Shown: positions 33,128 through 45,604, counted from the stretch's first letter. The stretch: 64,000 nt of DNA from Lichtheimia corymbifera B2541 (GCA_000697475.1 JNEU01001144.1:365194-429193), one strand, 5' to 3'. The notes: generated by a model not told the origin, from the letters alone. Numbers and translations: made by a program.

Positions 33128-36100
33128 TTATTCTTCACTTTGGTTTGCCATGGCAGCTTCAGCTTCTTCTATCTCATCTTGCATGATCTTTTTACGTGTC
33201 AATGCACCCTTGGCCAAATCCAATCGATTATGCTTCTTGAATATGAGAGCTAGTTGTCGATCACGTTCTAGACGCTTTCTTGTGTTCTGAAGATAGGTAT
33301 CCATGTCAAGTAATCCCGTTTGCACCTGAATAACAAGCATATTCATCTTGATGTCGAGTGCCTGCTTTCGATCCATCAATTCCTCCTTTGCTTGTGCTGA
33401 TAACTTGCCCGAGAGTTCATTGTTGACGATTCCAAGCTCGTGCTCTAAAACCATATTCGAAACAATGTGATCGACACTACATTGAATCGATGAGTAACCC
33501 ATGCCATAAGCAAAATGCAATGATACATACTTGTTATATTCTTCCTCAGCTTGCTCGAGTTCAGCATTTGTTTCTGGTTCTTTAGATGTTGCAGGCTTCT
33601 TTGACTTCTCCTCAATTTGCATCCTTGATTCAGTGGACGGTGGTTCTGATGACGATGATGTACCTCCAGGGGCAGGGGTGATAGTAGTAGTAGTAGTAGT
33701 AGTAGTAGTTGTAGTTGTAGGGGATTCTGTTGAAGGTGGTTGCATTGATGGGTTCGTGGGAGGTCCTTGCTGTGATTGGTAAGGCATAGGTGTCAATCCT
33801 GAAGATGCCAAGAGTGAGGAGGTATCCTGGCCAAATTCATCAATCACCAGCCATCGCTCTGCTCGCCTAACAATGTCTTCGCCGCTAAGGGGTTCTCTCA
33901 GATTGAGTTGAATTTCAAGCTTGCCACCCGTTTTCCTTCGATTGGCGTCAATCAACTATTATCGCATCAAGTTAGCAAGATATAGATGCCTTTCTATCAT
34001 GGATTATATACTTACATCAAATGTCCCTGATATCGAGCATTTGGTCAACAATGTTTCCAGAGGAAGAGACACCTTGCCAAGTGAAAGTGGTCGCCGAAAT
34101 AATCCATAGCTGTAGCGATTATGAAAGACTTCAAGGGTGAGCTTTCGCCTCTGGATATAACGCATGAAAATACGGTTGCCCCGTGTAATAGGTATAAGTA
34201 TAGATGCATCAAAATCTAAATTGATGTATGTGTAAGTCAATGTTGAATATACATCAGGTATCAAGGATGAAACATACCGGGCTCGGTTCCTTTTTTTACT
34301 GCTGTCTCTCCTTTTCCAAGTGATGCCTGCGCAGTGTTCTCTGGCGGCCAGCCGCCAAAATCCCATGTGACGAATGGTTCAATATTTGTGGAGATATCCA
34401 GTGATTGCAATCCAATACCCCGAATGATCTTGAGTTCCATTTGGTTGGTAGGAATATGATCGAGGATATTCTTGTACGTGTAATTGACCAATTCATAATG
34501 AAGTTGAGGAGTCGTTTTCATATCCTGATCACGACGCGAACGAATTGAAACGAGATCGGCTGTAAATGCCTGCTCAAGCTGTTGATACGCATTGGCTGAA
34601 TCAGAAAGCGTTTTTCCCGTTTGCTTACGGCCCGTCATTGTAGCGCTCTGGATAGCCAGATTGTGACATATATCCACTTGATAAACAAGCTGTGATTCCA
34701 AATGCTCCAATGTTTGTTCGGAAGGACTTCCTGAAGCGACCAGTTGGATTTGCCGCATTTTGCCATCACCACGTGACATGTCAGGTTTCCCAGGAAGCTT
34801 ATTACGCACTGCTTCAATATCTCCTATCTCGCCGTTCTTGACTTGGATGCCAACACGTAAAAGCTCTTTGGAAGTCTTGATCATCTCCTTGGATGCAGCC
34901 AAGTTGCCGATATTCTTGTAATGGATGGCAGCTTCCTTGTACTCTTTCTGCAATGCGACAATTTGCTGAAGAACAGCTTGCGTTGCTGCTGTGTTGTCTT
35001 TGGATTGCACTTTGGGTGGCTCTGGTTCTGGGGAAGATGATGGTGGATTGCTTTGTGATGGCAAATCTGTTGTTACAACTGGGGTATCATGCATGATCTC
35101 ATCTTGAGGTTGCGCTGTCGATGATGATGGTGGTGGTGGTGGTGACATGTTTGTGCGTTGTATCAATTCCTGGTATCTCTGATCAAGACCTTTTGAGTGT
35201 CGTAAAAGTTCGACCGCTTTCTTCTTATCGCCTGAGCGCTTAGCAGCAATGGCTAATTTTTGATAGTGCTTTATCCGTTGTTGAAGCTCTTCCAAATCAT
35301 TGAATTGCTCATCTTGCTCAACGACCTCTTCTTCCATTGCTGCAACATCAGATGTCTCTCGCTGAATCGTATCATCATCAGTCATTGGCTTTGCAGTTGT
35401 TGATACATCCGCCCCCATTTGATCATTGTTGGTCATTGGTGTATCCAGGAGATAGTTTGTCGCACGTTCCAAATTGCCATCATACTTGTCAAGAGCATCT
35501 TTTGCCTGTGTCTCCGAAAAGCCCATGCCAACCAAATGTTGTATCGATTCATGCGATGGTTGCGTAGGCGAATCGTGTTGTTGCTCCGCCATAGCGTGTC
35601 GGGTCGACAAGTCGTCATTGCCGCCTCCCTCGTCGCCAAGCTCGGCCAATGCATTCTGAGGTGATATCCCTGGTGTTATTATGCGCACAGTTTACTTAAT
35701 CCATCCATCATTACATACCAGCAAGGTTGGGTCATGTAAATCCTTCTCATCAAGCTCAACATGAACATCGTCATTGGTTCCTTGAGCGAGTGCTGCATAC
35801 TGGTCAATGTCAAAGTCATCGGTCTCCATGGCAGATTGCGTTTGCTTGGCACCACCGTAGGCCTTTTTGCTGTTATCTCGTTGCTGGGTATTGTCATTCT
35901 TCTGAGCAGTGTGAGTCGCTCGATTGGACGATGTCAGTTCCTGGAGTTGTTGCTAGACGTCTAGAATGAGTTGGATGTAATTTCTATTCTTCTGAAACAA
36001 TAAAGATCTTACAAGAAGTTCAGGGTCGTTGAGATCTGCATCGTGAGCATCGTTATCTGCTTCGGGTATTGTAGCATTCAATAGTTCGTCAATGTCGCCT

Positions 36101-36156
36101 ATATCGAATGGCTGGCTATTGCCAGGTATCTGGTTCTTTGGCTTTCGTCCAAACAT
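33128..36156 (-). CDS. CC2D1/Lgd-like protein: UBA, DM14 repeats, C2 domain
   Basis: Starts MFGRKPKNQIPGNSQPFDIG; a longer reading from 36252 is less like the family. The domain order is an acidic N-terminus, then a UBA domain (SIQHLVGMGFSETQAKDALD, then YDGNLERATNYLLD), then two DM14 helical repeats (LEELQQRIKHYQKLAIAAKR and LQQIVALQKEYKEAAIHYKN), then a central helical region, a C2 domain (QMELKIIRGIGLQSLDISTN, then FVTWDFGGWPP), and a C-terminal helical tail (33128-33540) after a poly-Thr tract. Animal CC2D1A/Lgd binds ESCRT-III Shrub/CHMP4 through DM14 repeats and controls endosomal sorting, so a similar endosomal role is likely. Predicted lipid binding through C2 is inference. Confidence 0.85.
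33678..33720. repeat. (TAG)n/(ACT)n trinucleotide repeat inside the CC2D1-like gene
   Basis: About a dozen TAG/TTG-type units on the plus strand encode the poly-threonine tract of the minus-strand protein, in the linker between the C2 domain and the C-terminal helices. Confidence 0.85.
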
Positions 36157-36959
36157 GTTCGAGATAAAGAAAGGTGTGGATCGTGAAAATGCAGCTGAGG
36201 AAGATGGTGATTGATAAAATTGGAAAGACGCGTGACATGGATCATCCCCCATAGCAACAGCACTGATGGAGCTTGGCTGGCATTACATATATAGCTTGTA
36301 ATATAATAGGCAGGAATACGATGATAGCAGAGATCTGTTGCTAAGTAATATCGTTCTCTTTATGCACGTTGATATGATGCCATAGGTATGCTGTTGGCAT
36401 GGCTCATATATTCTCTGGCTTCCTCCTCATTGCACAATCCGTTGCACATGGTAGATAATGTACTAGTTCATCAAACAATGTAATTAGCTTTATCCCAGAT
36501 GCTAGAATCAATGAACCACAATGAACAACTCACGGCCATCAAAATAGGAGACAATGAACACTATGAATGAATCAAAAGCCAGTGCATGATATCACATAAC
36601 AGAAAAGGAGAATGATAAACATTATTATTATGAATGATGCATCAATGATGGTGTGCCTGAACCAGATTCAAGAATGATCTTTATCCAAGAAACAGGGTGC
36701 ACGCATAAACCGACAAATTTGGGCAGATGTCACTATCCCATTCCACCCTCCTCAATGAACTCCCATTAAGATATCAAAGAACGTCAGATCAATCTAAACT
36801 ACCTTTTTATTCAAATAGCAACAGTAGGTGGGATGGGGGTGATCGATTCTAAGCAGTCCATGATTGAGACAATGCCCATTTTGCGGAGTGGCTAATATGG
36901 TTGTCAGAGCTGACTTGCCTCAAGCCGATTTTTCACTACTTGTTCTCCCTTTTACAGCC
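36157..36959. other. Divergent intergenic region CC2D1-like / NOL8-like
   Basis: About 800 bp upstream of both genes. It includes a short AT-rich stretch (36595-36650). No gene is supported. Confidence 0.6.
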
Positions 36960-36966
36960 ATGTCAG
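36960..36966 (+). other. 7-nt initial coding exon of the NOL8-like gene
   Basis: ATGTCAG precedes a 61-nt GT-AG intron (36967-37027). The join G+AC gives Met-Ser-Asp-Asp and enters the RRM in frame; no other nearby ATG does so. Confidence 0.75.
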
Positions 36967-39408
36967 GTATGCCGCGTCCATGTCCACACACGATCTCGGG
37001 ATATATTGACCTAATTCCAACTTCCAGACGACGCCATTGAGAAACGAGTATATATTGGAGGTCTCCATTCCAGTGTCACCGATCAGCTCTTGCACGATCG
37101 ATTCAATCGGTACGGTACGATCAGCTCTGCGACTGTAGCCAAAGACGATCAAGGTATTTCCCCCACTTTCCATTGACGATCCTCGAGGAATTATGGCGAA
37201 TAACATATATACGTCCTTATAGGGAATTGTCGTGGATTCGGTCACTTGACTATCACAACTACACCAAAGCAGTGGGCAGGCTGTATGTGCAGTAAATGCG
37301 GATATTAATATGGAGATTGGATGCTGATATATTCTATCCACACGCAGGTTTATCCGTTTACAATGGAGCAAAGTGGAAAGGCATGGTGATGCGACTCGAA
37401 GACGCCAAACCTGACTACAAAGAGCGGAAGCGTAAGGAGGATGAGCAACTACGAAAGAAAGAAGAGAGACAGCAAAGGAAGCGATTACGACTTGAGAAAC
37501 GATTCTTGGCCAAAGATATGACACCTGTCACTGATAAGAATATGGAGAAACGACGAGGATGGAGACGAGGACGATACGGTCGTGCTATTGCTATCATGCA
37601 TCTACGTCGTCCAGATGGCACTCAGGTACATATATACTGCTAATCATTGGTATCAACAAGCTCACACATATGATGGGTGTATAGATTGTCTTCGATCCCA
37701 GCCACTATAAAAACAACCTCACCAAATTATACAACATCAATGCACGCATGAAACCTGTGTCACGTCTACCGATGCAATACGATGACTACGCTAGTGACAA
37801 CAATGATCGTTACGATGATACCATTTATGACCAAGATAAGAGTGATCACGAAGACAACATGGTAAATAGTCACTAGGCATCATTCGTTATCTGGAATCAT
37901 TAACTCTTTTTTATTTGTAAGGATAAGGGTGATGAGAAGCGACTGGCAGCAATGGAACGCCGGATGGCAGAGGCACAGCAAAAACATGAGATGATTTCCC
38001 GGGCTCTGAATAGTGATGACAAGGTAGTAACATGGGCATAAACGATTGTCTACATTGTGCTCATTTGGTAAATTATAGGATCGTACAAACCATGTTACTT
38101 TTGATAAGGAAGAAGAGGAAGAGGAGGTGGATGAAGATGATCAATCACAGCAGCCACGACCATCATCAGAACGACCAGCTCCACGGGATTCAAGCTGGCT
38201 GTTTGATTCAGATGAAGACGAAGGCGATCTTGGTAAGGAGGTGATAGAGGGGTCTCAATATAACACTAGAGCTCACTTTTGTATGTGCAGAGATCAAGAT
38301 GAATCCAGTATTGGAAGGAGAGAAAGGTCGAGAGCGACTTGCATTGCAGAGCACTTTCAAGGGCGATGAGCGTTTCAAGCTAGATGAAGACTTTATTGAT
38401 GAGGATGAGACCAAAAAGACGCGCAACAAAGAAAATATCGAAGAGGACGAGATCACAAGGGACCTGAACGCGGAGAAGGATCAATCCATGGATGTCCTGC
38501 GTGCTATGTTTGGCGAGGAAACAGTAAACAAGACGTAAGTAGTACGAGTTGACTGAAATTCAGGATTGTGGTGCTTATCATTCACATAGTAAGAAGAGAG
38601 ATACACAATGGACAAGTGGAGCACGATATGATCCTGAAGCGGAAGATGCCGATCAGTATTTGAGGAAGGCAGAAAGCTCTGAGGAAGAAAGGGAGCACTC
38701 TGAGGAAGAAGGTATATACGAGGACTTTTTCTTTTGATTATGCGGACATGCGTTATTAACACTCTATTTTAGCACTGCCCGTCAACACGGCTCCTGTCAC
38801 AGCAATGCCCGTTGTATCAAAAGACAAACATTTCGAAGTGAATGTTAATATGAAGCCATTGTTTGCAGCAGAGGAAGGCAAGTATTGGAATAGGTTGTGT
38901 TTGAGCAGGGCTGTTAACAGGATAAATGATAATAGGGCCATTCAAACTCTTTGGAGGAGATGATGAGGACGACGTTGAAAATGATACCAAACAACAACCT
39001 CTTTTCGGGAACATGCTGGACAGTGACGATGAAGAAGATGTTGCTACTACAACCAAATCAAAGAAACATGTAAGTAATATATAAACGGTGAGAAGGGATC
39101 ATCGATTGACGAGTATCATAGGCACAGCTTGGCTTGGGTGTAATGTTTTTCTTCCACACAGACAACCCGTCCCTTATGGCAAAGTACGTTGTATCATTAA
39201 TTTATTGTTGTCCAGTACTCATTCAACAATCTTTTCTAGGAGCTGCTTTGACTATGATCCAAATGGTATATTCCAACGATCTGAATCGGAAGACTTTGAA
39301 TCAATATGGCAGGAGAAGAGACCCCAGATTACTGATTATCTGAAAAAGCGTCAGAGACGTGCATTGAAGAGGAACAAAAAGCAAAATGTCAAAAGCAGTG
39401 GACAATAA
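36960..39408 (+). CDS. NOL8/Nop8-like nucleolar protein with N-terminal RRM
   Basis: The first coding exon is only 7 nt (ATGTCAG, 36960-36966) and joins 37028 to give MSDDAIEKRVYIGGLHSSVT. The RRM runs from about residue 8 to 90: RNP2-like VYIGGL, then DRFNRYGTISSATVAKDDQG, then RNP1-like GNCRGFGHLTI. A basic, coiled-coil-like part follows (YKERKRKEDEQLRKKEERQQ), then acidic low-complexity exons, a conserved patch (RLALQSTFKGDERFKLDEDF) and a C-terminal segment (LGVMFFFHTDNPSLMAKS, then the ending KRQRRALKRNKKQNVKSSGQ). About eleven exons. NOL8/Nop8 proteins act in 60S ribosome assembly in the nucleolus. Confidence 0.86.
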
Positions 39409-39659
39409 ATCATATGTTCTTTGTCTTATATAAAATTGGTTATTGATTATGGTGATACATATGGATAATGGGGATCATCTAGGAGAATACAATGACATCT
39501 GTAATTATCTCGATGTAGGCGGTGGACGTTTGAGCGATTAACTTTTGGGAAGGAGCCATCATCCATTGTATCAGATAATGTCAGGCGGAGAAAGACGATT
39601 CCAGTGTACCAAGCCAGCAACCTCCACAGCCCTTTCTATCAACCAACAACAACACCAGC

Positions 39660-40100
39660 ATGGGAAAGACAGTTCAATTATCAAAAGAGAATCCATTTGG
39701 CGAAAGGAAAGCCGAAGTACATGCATTGACTCGAGCAGAAGAAGAAGCTTGCTACAAAGATCTCAAAGAGAAGGCCCTCGAATACTGCCAATCGTCAATC
39801 AAGGGTAACTTGACATTGCCTTTTTTCCAAAACTTATTTTCTTGACGACTGTTTCGTGCTCAGAGTTTGTCGAGTGCAGCAAAGAGCACAACGTTACGGT
39901 GATGTGGACGTGTCGTGATAAGCTAAAGACCATGAACACTTGTTTAAATAGCCGGTGAGTCTCATGCACACGCGGATAAAGCAAGCATATGACTAACACC
40001 ACGATGCTCTAGGACTTCTCGTGAAGAATTGGATAAGCTCAAGTTGGCCAAATTAGCAGCAAAACGAGCTGAAAGAGAGCAACAACAACAACATCAATGA
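39660..40100 (+). CDS. cmc1: CMC1-like twin CX9C mitochondrial intermembrane-space protein
   Basis: Three exons: 39660-39804, 39864-39954 and 40013-40100. Two CX9C motifs are intact after splicing: CQSSIKEFVEC and [11 protein letters not shown]. The start [20 protein letters not shown] is followed by a helix ([20 protein letters not shown]). The tail is Lys-rich and ends in Gln-rich codons. In yeast, Cmc1 binds copper and acts in the early assembly of cytochrome c oxidase subunit 1; import uses the Mia40 disulfide relay. It is convergent with HPRT, 78 bp apart. Confidence 0.85.
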
Positions 40101-40178
40101 TAACACAATGTATAAGATCACCAACTTCAATTAGATAAACAATAAAGGGATTTCTATGTACAACTTCCGAATGACTCA

Positions 40179-41084
40179 TCAAATAGCATAAGCTTGTTTG
40201 CCATGATCCTATTAAAATACTTATGAGATATCCCAATCTTGCAATGATTTCAGATGTTCGACTTACGCTAATGACACAAATGTGATCAAGATCACGGAAG
40301 TATTCATTGTAGTCCAAAGCGTAACCAACAACGAAAGCGTCAGGGATGGCAAATCCAACATAGTCAGGGACATAGCCATTGCTACGGGAAGTCTTCTTGA
40401 CCAACAAGGAAGTCACCTTGACAGACTTGGGGTTGTATTGCTTAAGACGCTCAAGCAACTTGACCATAGTATTGCCGGTGTCGATGATATCTTCGACAAT
40501 AAGAAGGTTCTATACGTGGGAAATAAGTATGGGAGCTCAGCATCCACGTTGGTTGGTTTGTATATTACCTTGCCAGCAAAGTCCTTGCATTCGCTCTCAC
40601 TCAAGGAAATGGTAACGCCTTCAGATTGATCATTCTTGTAAGACTTGACACGGATGAATTCCAAGCTGAGAGGGACACTCATGCCATTGCTCTTGGTCAA
40701 AGCCTTGATGTAGTTGACAAGATCGGCAAAGTATTGATGACCACCCTTCAAAATACAGCACACGACTGGAAAGAGGGCATATCAATCTCCCAATGTCACC
40801 TTCCGTAATCATGGCTGATTTGATACTTACCAAGTGGACCAGTGGCATCATCCACAATCAAGCGTGCGAGTTTTTGGATACGATCCTAAAAGTGAAGAAA
40901 AAGTTAGTTACGCGGTAGTAGTAGTAAACAGACGATAAGAGAAACACAATACCATGATAACACCATGAGGAATGAGGATGCTGGAGACATCTTGTTCGTA
41001 ATGCTTTGGAATGACAAAGTGATCGAGAGAATAGTGGTTCTTCTCAGTGGTCACATCAATCCAGTCCTTGGGCTCCATAGGCAT
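40179..41084 (-). CDS. hpt1: Hypoxanthine-guanine phosphoribosyltransferase
   Basis: Purine salvage enzyme: hypoxanthine or guanine plus PRPP gives IMP or GMP. It starts [20 protein letters not shown]. Motifs in order are [18 protein letters not shown], the loop with [20 protein letters not shown], the flexible-loop region [16 protein letters not shown], the PRPP-binding [14 protein letters not shown] and the base-binding [20 protein letters not shown]. The last short exon adds DHGKQAYAI and the stop. About five to six exons with GT-AG introns. The closest architecture is human-type HPRT, not the shorter yeast Hpt1. All catalytic acidic residues expected in VEDIIDTG are present. Confidence 0.92.
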
Positions 41085-42168
41085 AGTGAGAAAAAGTGGA
41101 ATAAAAGGGAGCCTGTGATCATTTTCAAAAGTGAAAATTTCTTATAGGATACGCAATATCGGGTGCGAGTTCCGATCCAGGTTCAGTTTCCAGCAGCATT
41201 ATCTGGTCAAACGGTGTCACAAGATAGCGGATACCTTCTGCAATTGGGACAGCTTATCAGGGAGTAATTTAACATCTTTTTAACTGAATGAGACGACACA
41301 AAGGCGGTTCATGTCAATTCCCCTGATCCCTACTCCTGCTGCACAGCAAAAAAAAAAAATACATCCTTTTCCTCTTCCTTTTGCTGCAACACAACCTACC
41401 CATGACGATTGAGAGATAAGCGAATAGCAGTTCAATATAACACGTTCCAGATGAGCAATCAATGAACGTAACATGATGGATGTTAATAATAAAGATGTGC
41501 GTATGTTATACGTGTTCCCGGAAATGGCGGCTGTTATGGTTACAGATCGCCCATGACAACAAACATCAATGCATCAGACAAATGAGCCCGCCAAAATGTG
41601 TTGCACAAGTCGATCGTCTTTTGCCAAGAGCTCTTTTGAATTAATACTTTGTACAGGCTTCTATAAGGTGCTTGTGTACAATGGATACTATCAGATGGCT
41701 ATTTTATGGTCATATGGAGGGTCAATGATCATCTACCAACAAGCTAAGCCTAGTAGATTGTTCAGGGGAGCAATGTGATGTATGTGAATGATATTCTTGT
41801 TGGATGAGAGGACACCAAGATTCCCAACCACCATCGTATGCATCATTTATTGAGTATAATAGACAGAGGAATAACAACCCTACAAATATAGAATGTGATG
41901 CTAGTGACCATAGCTATTTGTCTTTGTATGCAGTAATAATGATTTGATCATGACAATGAGCCATGATACTCAACATCTGATATGTTTGGACCATGAATGA
42001 ATGAAAGCAAAATGTAGGCGGAGGGTTGTCAGGGTACCTTTTATTGCCATAGCAACGCTTCAAATCGGAATTCCAAAGGAATGGGGGATGGGTGTGGTGG
42101 CATCCTCGTACTGCCACACGTACAAATCGGTCACTTGTGCTTTTCCCTTTTCTATACACACATATACG
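41085..42168. other. Intergenic region upstream of HPRT and YKT6
   Basis: About 1.1 kb. It holds both promoters and a possible decayed retroelement trace at about 41640-41815. An A-run of 11 lies at about 41350-41360. Confidence 0.5.
41640..41815 (+). pseudogene. Possible reverse-transcriptase relic
   Basis: One frame reads NGYYQMAILWSYGG and then KPSRLFRGAM. After a frame change, MYVNDILVG follows. These recall the GYxQ and Y(V/L)DD(I/L)L motifs of LTR retrotransposon reverse transcriptases. The order is right, but the spacing is far too short and the frame is broken. It may be coincidence. Confidence 0.2.
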
Positions 42169-43051
42169 ATGAAGCTCTTTTCGATTCTAATCCTTCGCAA
42201 GAATGCCAACAAGGCCCAGATCCTGACTTCAGCCTTCGACTTGTCTAGCTTTGGCTATTTTCAACGGGGCAGGTAAAGAGATGACACTAGCCATCTATAC
42301 TCATCCACAAGTATCGACATGACTCATGCTTTTCTCCATTGATAGCGTACAAGAATTTATGAACTTTACAGCAGCAACTATTTGCGACCGAACACCCACT
42401 GGACAACGACAAAGCGTCGAGAGTGAAAGTAAGGGAGATGGATGATGCAACAAGGACCAAGCATTAAACACCATTTCAATGTACGCAGATAATGTAGCGC
42501 ACGTCTATGCACATCCTCAAGGTCTTTATGGTGTGATTATGAGTGACAAGGAATACCCTTCAAGAGTGGCATTTTCTCTATTGAACAAGATTTTGGATGA
42601 GTTCTTGGTCAAATTCCCCCAAGACAAGTGGAACCCTCCAATGACCTATCCCGAGTTGCAGAACTATTTGAGCAAATATCAAGATCCCAAGCAAGCGGAC
42701 AGCATTATGCGCGTACAGAATGAGCTTGATGAGACGACTGCTATCTTGGTAAATGTCAAAAGGAGGAAAGGGATAAAAAAGAAAAAGAAGCAAGGGTCAA
42801 TGCGAGATCAAGGAGTATATTGGATACTGACATCCCTTTGTTTCTTCTCCTATGCTAGCACAAGACAATTGAATCTGTATTGGAACGTGGAGAAAAGGTA
42901 GGTTTATAGGATATGGTATGGGTATTGTAAGCATGGTCTAACAATGCGATAGCTTGATTCCCTTGTAGATCGATCCGAAGCACTCTCGAGCCAGTCAAAG
43001 ATGTTTTACAAGACAGCAAAGAAGACCAACTCTTGTTGTGTGGTGATGTAG
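42169..43051 (+). CDS. ykt6: R-SNARE YKT6
   Basis: About five exons. The N-terminal longin domain starts [20 protein letters not shown] and continues [20 protein letters not shown]. The R-SNARE motif spans [12 protein letters not shown] and, after an intron, [20 protein letters not shown], with the zero-layer Arg in VLERGE. The protein ends NSCCVVM: a C-terminal CaaX box (CVVM) for prenylation, preceded by a Cys that is palmitoylated in yeast Ykt6. It works in ER-Golgi, endosomal, vacuolar and autophagosomal fusion. No transmembrane helix, as expected. Confidence 0.95.
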
Positions 43052-44290
43052 AAGATAAACCAACACAGAATAAAAAGGGATGATGGTAGGAGGAGGGGAT
43101 GATATAGTCTATTCTCCTAGACTTCCTTTTTCTTTATGCGACACGCTGAGCACTAGCCACCACATGTTGGAAATATTGGGGGATGGATTGACGATGAAAG
43201 AAACCCAGACTATGATCCCGATCCAATCAGCATATTGCAGGACGATCATGCAATTTGAGCATATGAATTCCCTCGGCTAAATAGTGTGGGATGAATGAGT
43301 TTGATACACAAGCTAATATAAAAGGAAAAAGGACACAATATGAGATGGTGGGAGATATACGTCGTTATTGTCAGGGATCAGGAACAGTAAAAAGTAAGGT
43401 ATCTCTTAAGCTATTATAATATTGAAAAGCAACGGGCAGACACACACGTATACATACATACACACACGGACATTGTCGGTTATCATAGTTTACTTTGAAA
43501 TGGATCCAAGGGGAGCGGAATAAACAAGTGAATGGTGGGTGGTGTGATGATTATCAATGACAAGATGATCCCACACAAAGAGATGATGATGATGATGAGG
43601 CCCTTGCACGAGGAGACATAAAAGATGACAAGAATAACGACGTGGTTGATGGTTAGTAAATTGTAAGGAGGCAAATGAACGGAGCAAAGTACAGCAACCA
43701 AGGGTAAACTTTAATATCATCTTCTGATGCACACACCTGGTTACACAAACAAGCATTGCACACATACGCACGCACACATACACACACACTCCCACCCTCG
43801 TTTTCGTTCCCCCAATCTTCACTTTGTAACCCTCGTGCAGCCTTTCTCTCGTTTTCTCTCTCTTTCTTTCTTCCTTCTTTTCATCTTGTACAGTAACCCT
43901 CTCATTGTGCACAATGCTTGCAATGTCCTGCTAAATTCGAAGCTTATGCATCCCCTCATCTGATCCTCTATCTTATATATATTCATACACAACACCCACG
44001 CACAGCGCTTTATCGCTTTACTCTCTCAAAAAGACTCATTTATCACTCTCTCGATACACCCACAGCATGCTTGTATTCTATTCTATCTTCACTTCCGCTA
44101 TCACATCAACAACGACAATCATCAAGCTTTGAGAACTATTGAACCGGCTGCTTTATCTCCATAGCACCCTTCCAAATAACCGCTCCAACAACAACAACAA
44201 CGACAACACCAACAGCAACAACAACTACAACAACAACATTTGCATCTATCTTTTCCCCATCAACAACGACATTTGTGCCTATTTACTCAC
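43052..44290. other. Intergenic region and likely long 5' leader of the kinase gene
   Basis: 43052-43490 has no gene. CA-rich microsatellite-like stretches occur at about 43439-43470 and 43750-43795. From about 43795 to 44290 the plus strand is strongly pyrimidine-rich and then CAA-rich (CAACAACAACAACGACAACA and on, at 44188-44240), the usual look of a fungal promoter/5' UTR. Short ORFs in it are unsupported. Confidence 0.6.
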
Positions 44291-45604
44291 ATGGCTGCGA
44301 TTATCACTCCACAAGAACAAGATTACTGGTCCCACGTCGGTGCATCCATGCTCGATAAGGTGATTCATACTAGCGGTCATCATCGGTATCAACTCCTGGA
44401 GGAACTTGGCCGTGGTTCATATGGATGCCTTTTCCTCGGACAGTCGCTGGTAGACAATTCATACGTGGCTATCAAGGTATTAAGCAAAACAGGCTTGGAT
44501 CACCAGCAACTTGAACTTCAACAACTCGAAATCGACATTCAGACCTCGCTCAAGCATTCTCATCTGCTCACTTTACACGGCACAGCTCATGATAGCGATT
44601 ATATTTACATGGTTATGGAACTTTGCGATCAGGGTGATCTCTTTGATTATGTCCTTCGCACCAAATTGGATGAACATCAAGTCACTCGTTTATTTGTTCA
44701 AATCCTCGAAGCTGTGGAACATATGCACGCTCATAGTGTGTATCATCGTGATCTAAAGTTGGAAAACATTCTACTACGCACGGCCGATGATGATGATCAA
44801 TTGGAATGCAAGGTGGCCGACTTTGGACTTGCCACTCGAGAACGGTTCAACATGGAATTTGGTTGTGGCTCAACAACTTACCTTGCACCAGAACACTTTG
44901 ACGATCAGGAGCAACAAGAGGACGGGGTCAACACTGCAGGAGGAGAGGATGAACAATCACTTGTCTATGACGCTGCTGCATCCGATGTTTGGAGCTTGGG
45001 CATTCTCCTAATCGCTCTCCTCTTTGGTCGCAACCCTTGGGAAGAAGCCACATCCATGGACATGGCCTATCATGAATATAAGCGAAATCCACTCATTCTC
45101 AAGAACCAGCTATTCCCTGCCATTTCAATGCGTTGCTATCGCTTGCTGAAATCCGTTCTCTCGCCCAATCCCGCTGATCGTCCTTCTGTCACTGAACTCA
45201 AACATCAATTTCTCGCTCTCGATCGCCTTACCATCGATACCGACTTTGATGATGAAAGCGATAGTGGCCTCATGTCATGTGATGATGATACAAGTGATGA
45301 TTATTGTCGTCCTGTTGGTATTCCCACTGCTGCTGGTGCTGCAGCTATCATGGCAAAGGCTGACAAGATTAGCTGGGATTCAGCTGTCTTTAGCGGTACA
45401 TATCATGCATCATCCGGTGAATCTTGGTCCGACATGGTGGAAGAAGACGAGCAAATTTACGACGACATGGTATCATCTTCATCATCTTCATCCTCTTCGG
45501 GTGTATCCTCTTTGGCTAGCAGCATGTATCGCGACGAAGACGACGACGATGATGACACCGACATGTTTATTCACAGCCAAGAAAAGGGATCTTGGTGGTT
45601 GTAA
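44291..45604 (+). CDS. Ser/Thr protein kinase, Ran1/Sks1/Vhs1-like
   Basis: Single exon of 437 aa. The start MAAIITPQEQDYWSHVGASM directly precedes the kinase domain; an in-frame upstream ATG at 44240 is possible but lies in the repeat-rich leader. Kinase motifs are the glycine loop LGRGSYGCLFLG (about residue 39), VAIKVL with the catalytic Lys (about 62), the catalytic loop HRDLKLEN (about 151), DFG (about 176), GCGSTTYLAPEHF in the activation segment, DVWSLGILLIALLFGRNPW (about 232) and ADRPSV. The C-terminal 110 residues are acidic and Ser-rich with Asp and Ser runs. S. pombe Ran1/Pat1 and yeast Sks1/Vhs1, which share this kinase type, act in nutrient and differentiation control. Confidence 0.9.
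   Translation: MAAIITPQEQDYWSHVGASMLDKVIHTSGHHRYQLLEELGRGSYGCLFLGQSLVDNSYVAIKVLSKTGLDHQQLELQQLEIDIQTSLKHSHLLTLHGTAHDSDYIYMVMELCDQGDLFDYVLRTKLDEHQVTRLFVQILEAVEHMHAHSVYHRDLKLENILLRTADDDDQLECKVADFGLATRERFNMEFGCGSTTYLAPEHFDDQEQQEDGVNTAGGEDEQSLVYDAAASDVWSLGILLIALLFGRNPWEEATSMDMAYHEYKRNPLILKNQLFPAISMRCYRLLKSVLSPNPADRPSVTELKHQFLALDRLTIDTDFDDESDSGLMSCDDDTSDDYCRPVGIPTAAGAAAIMAKADKISWDSAVFSGTYHASSGESWSDMVEEDEQIYDDMVSSSSSSSSSGVSSLASSMYRDEDDDDDDTDMFIHSQEKGSWWL

Noticed and set aside
41150..41200. tRNA-like sequence (GTGCGAGTTCCGATCC)
   Set aside because: No acceptor stem, anticodon arm or T-loop consensus can be folded around it.
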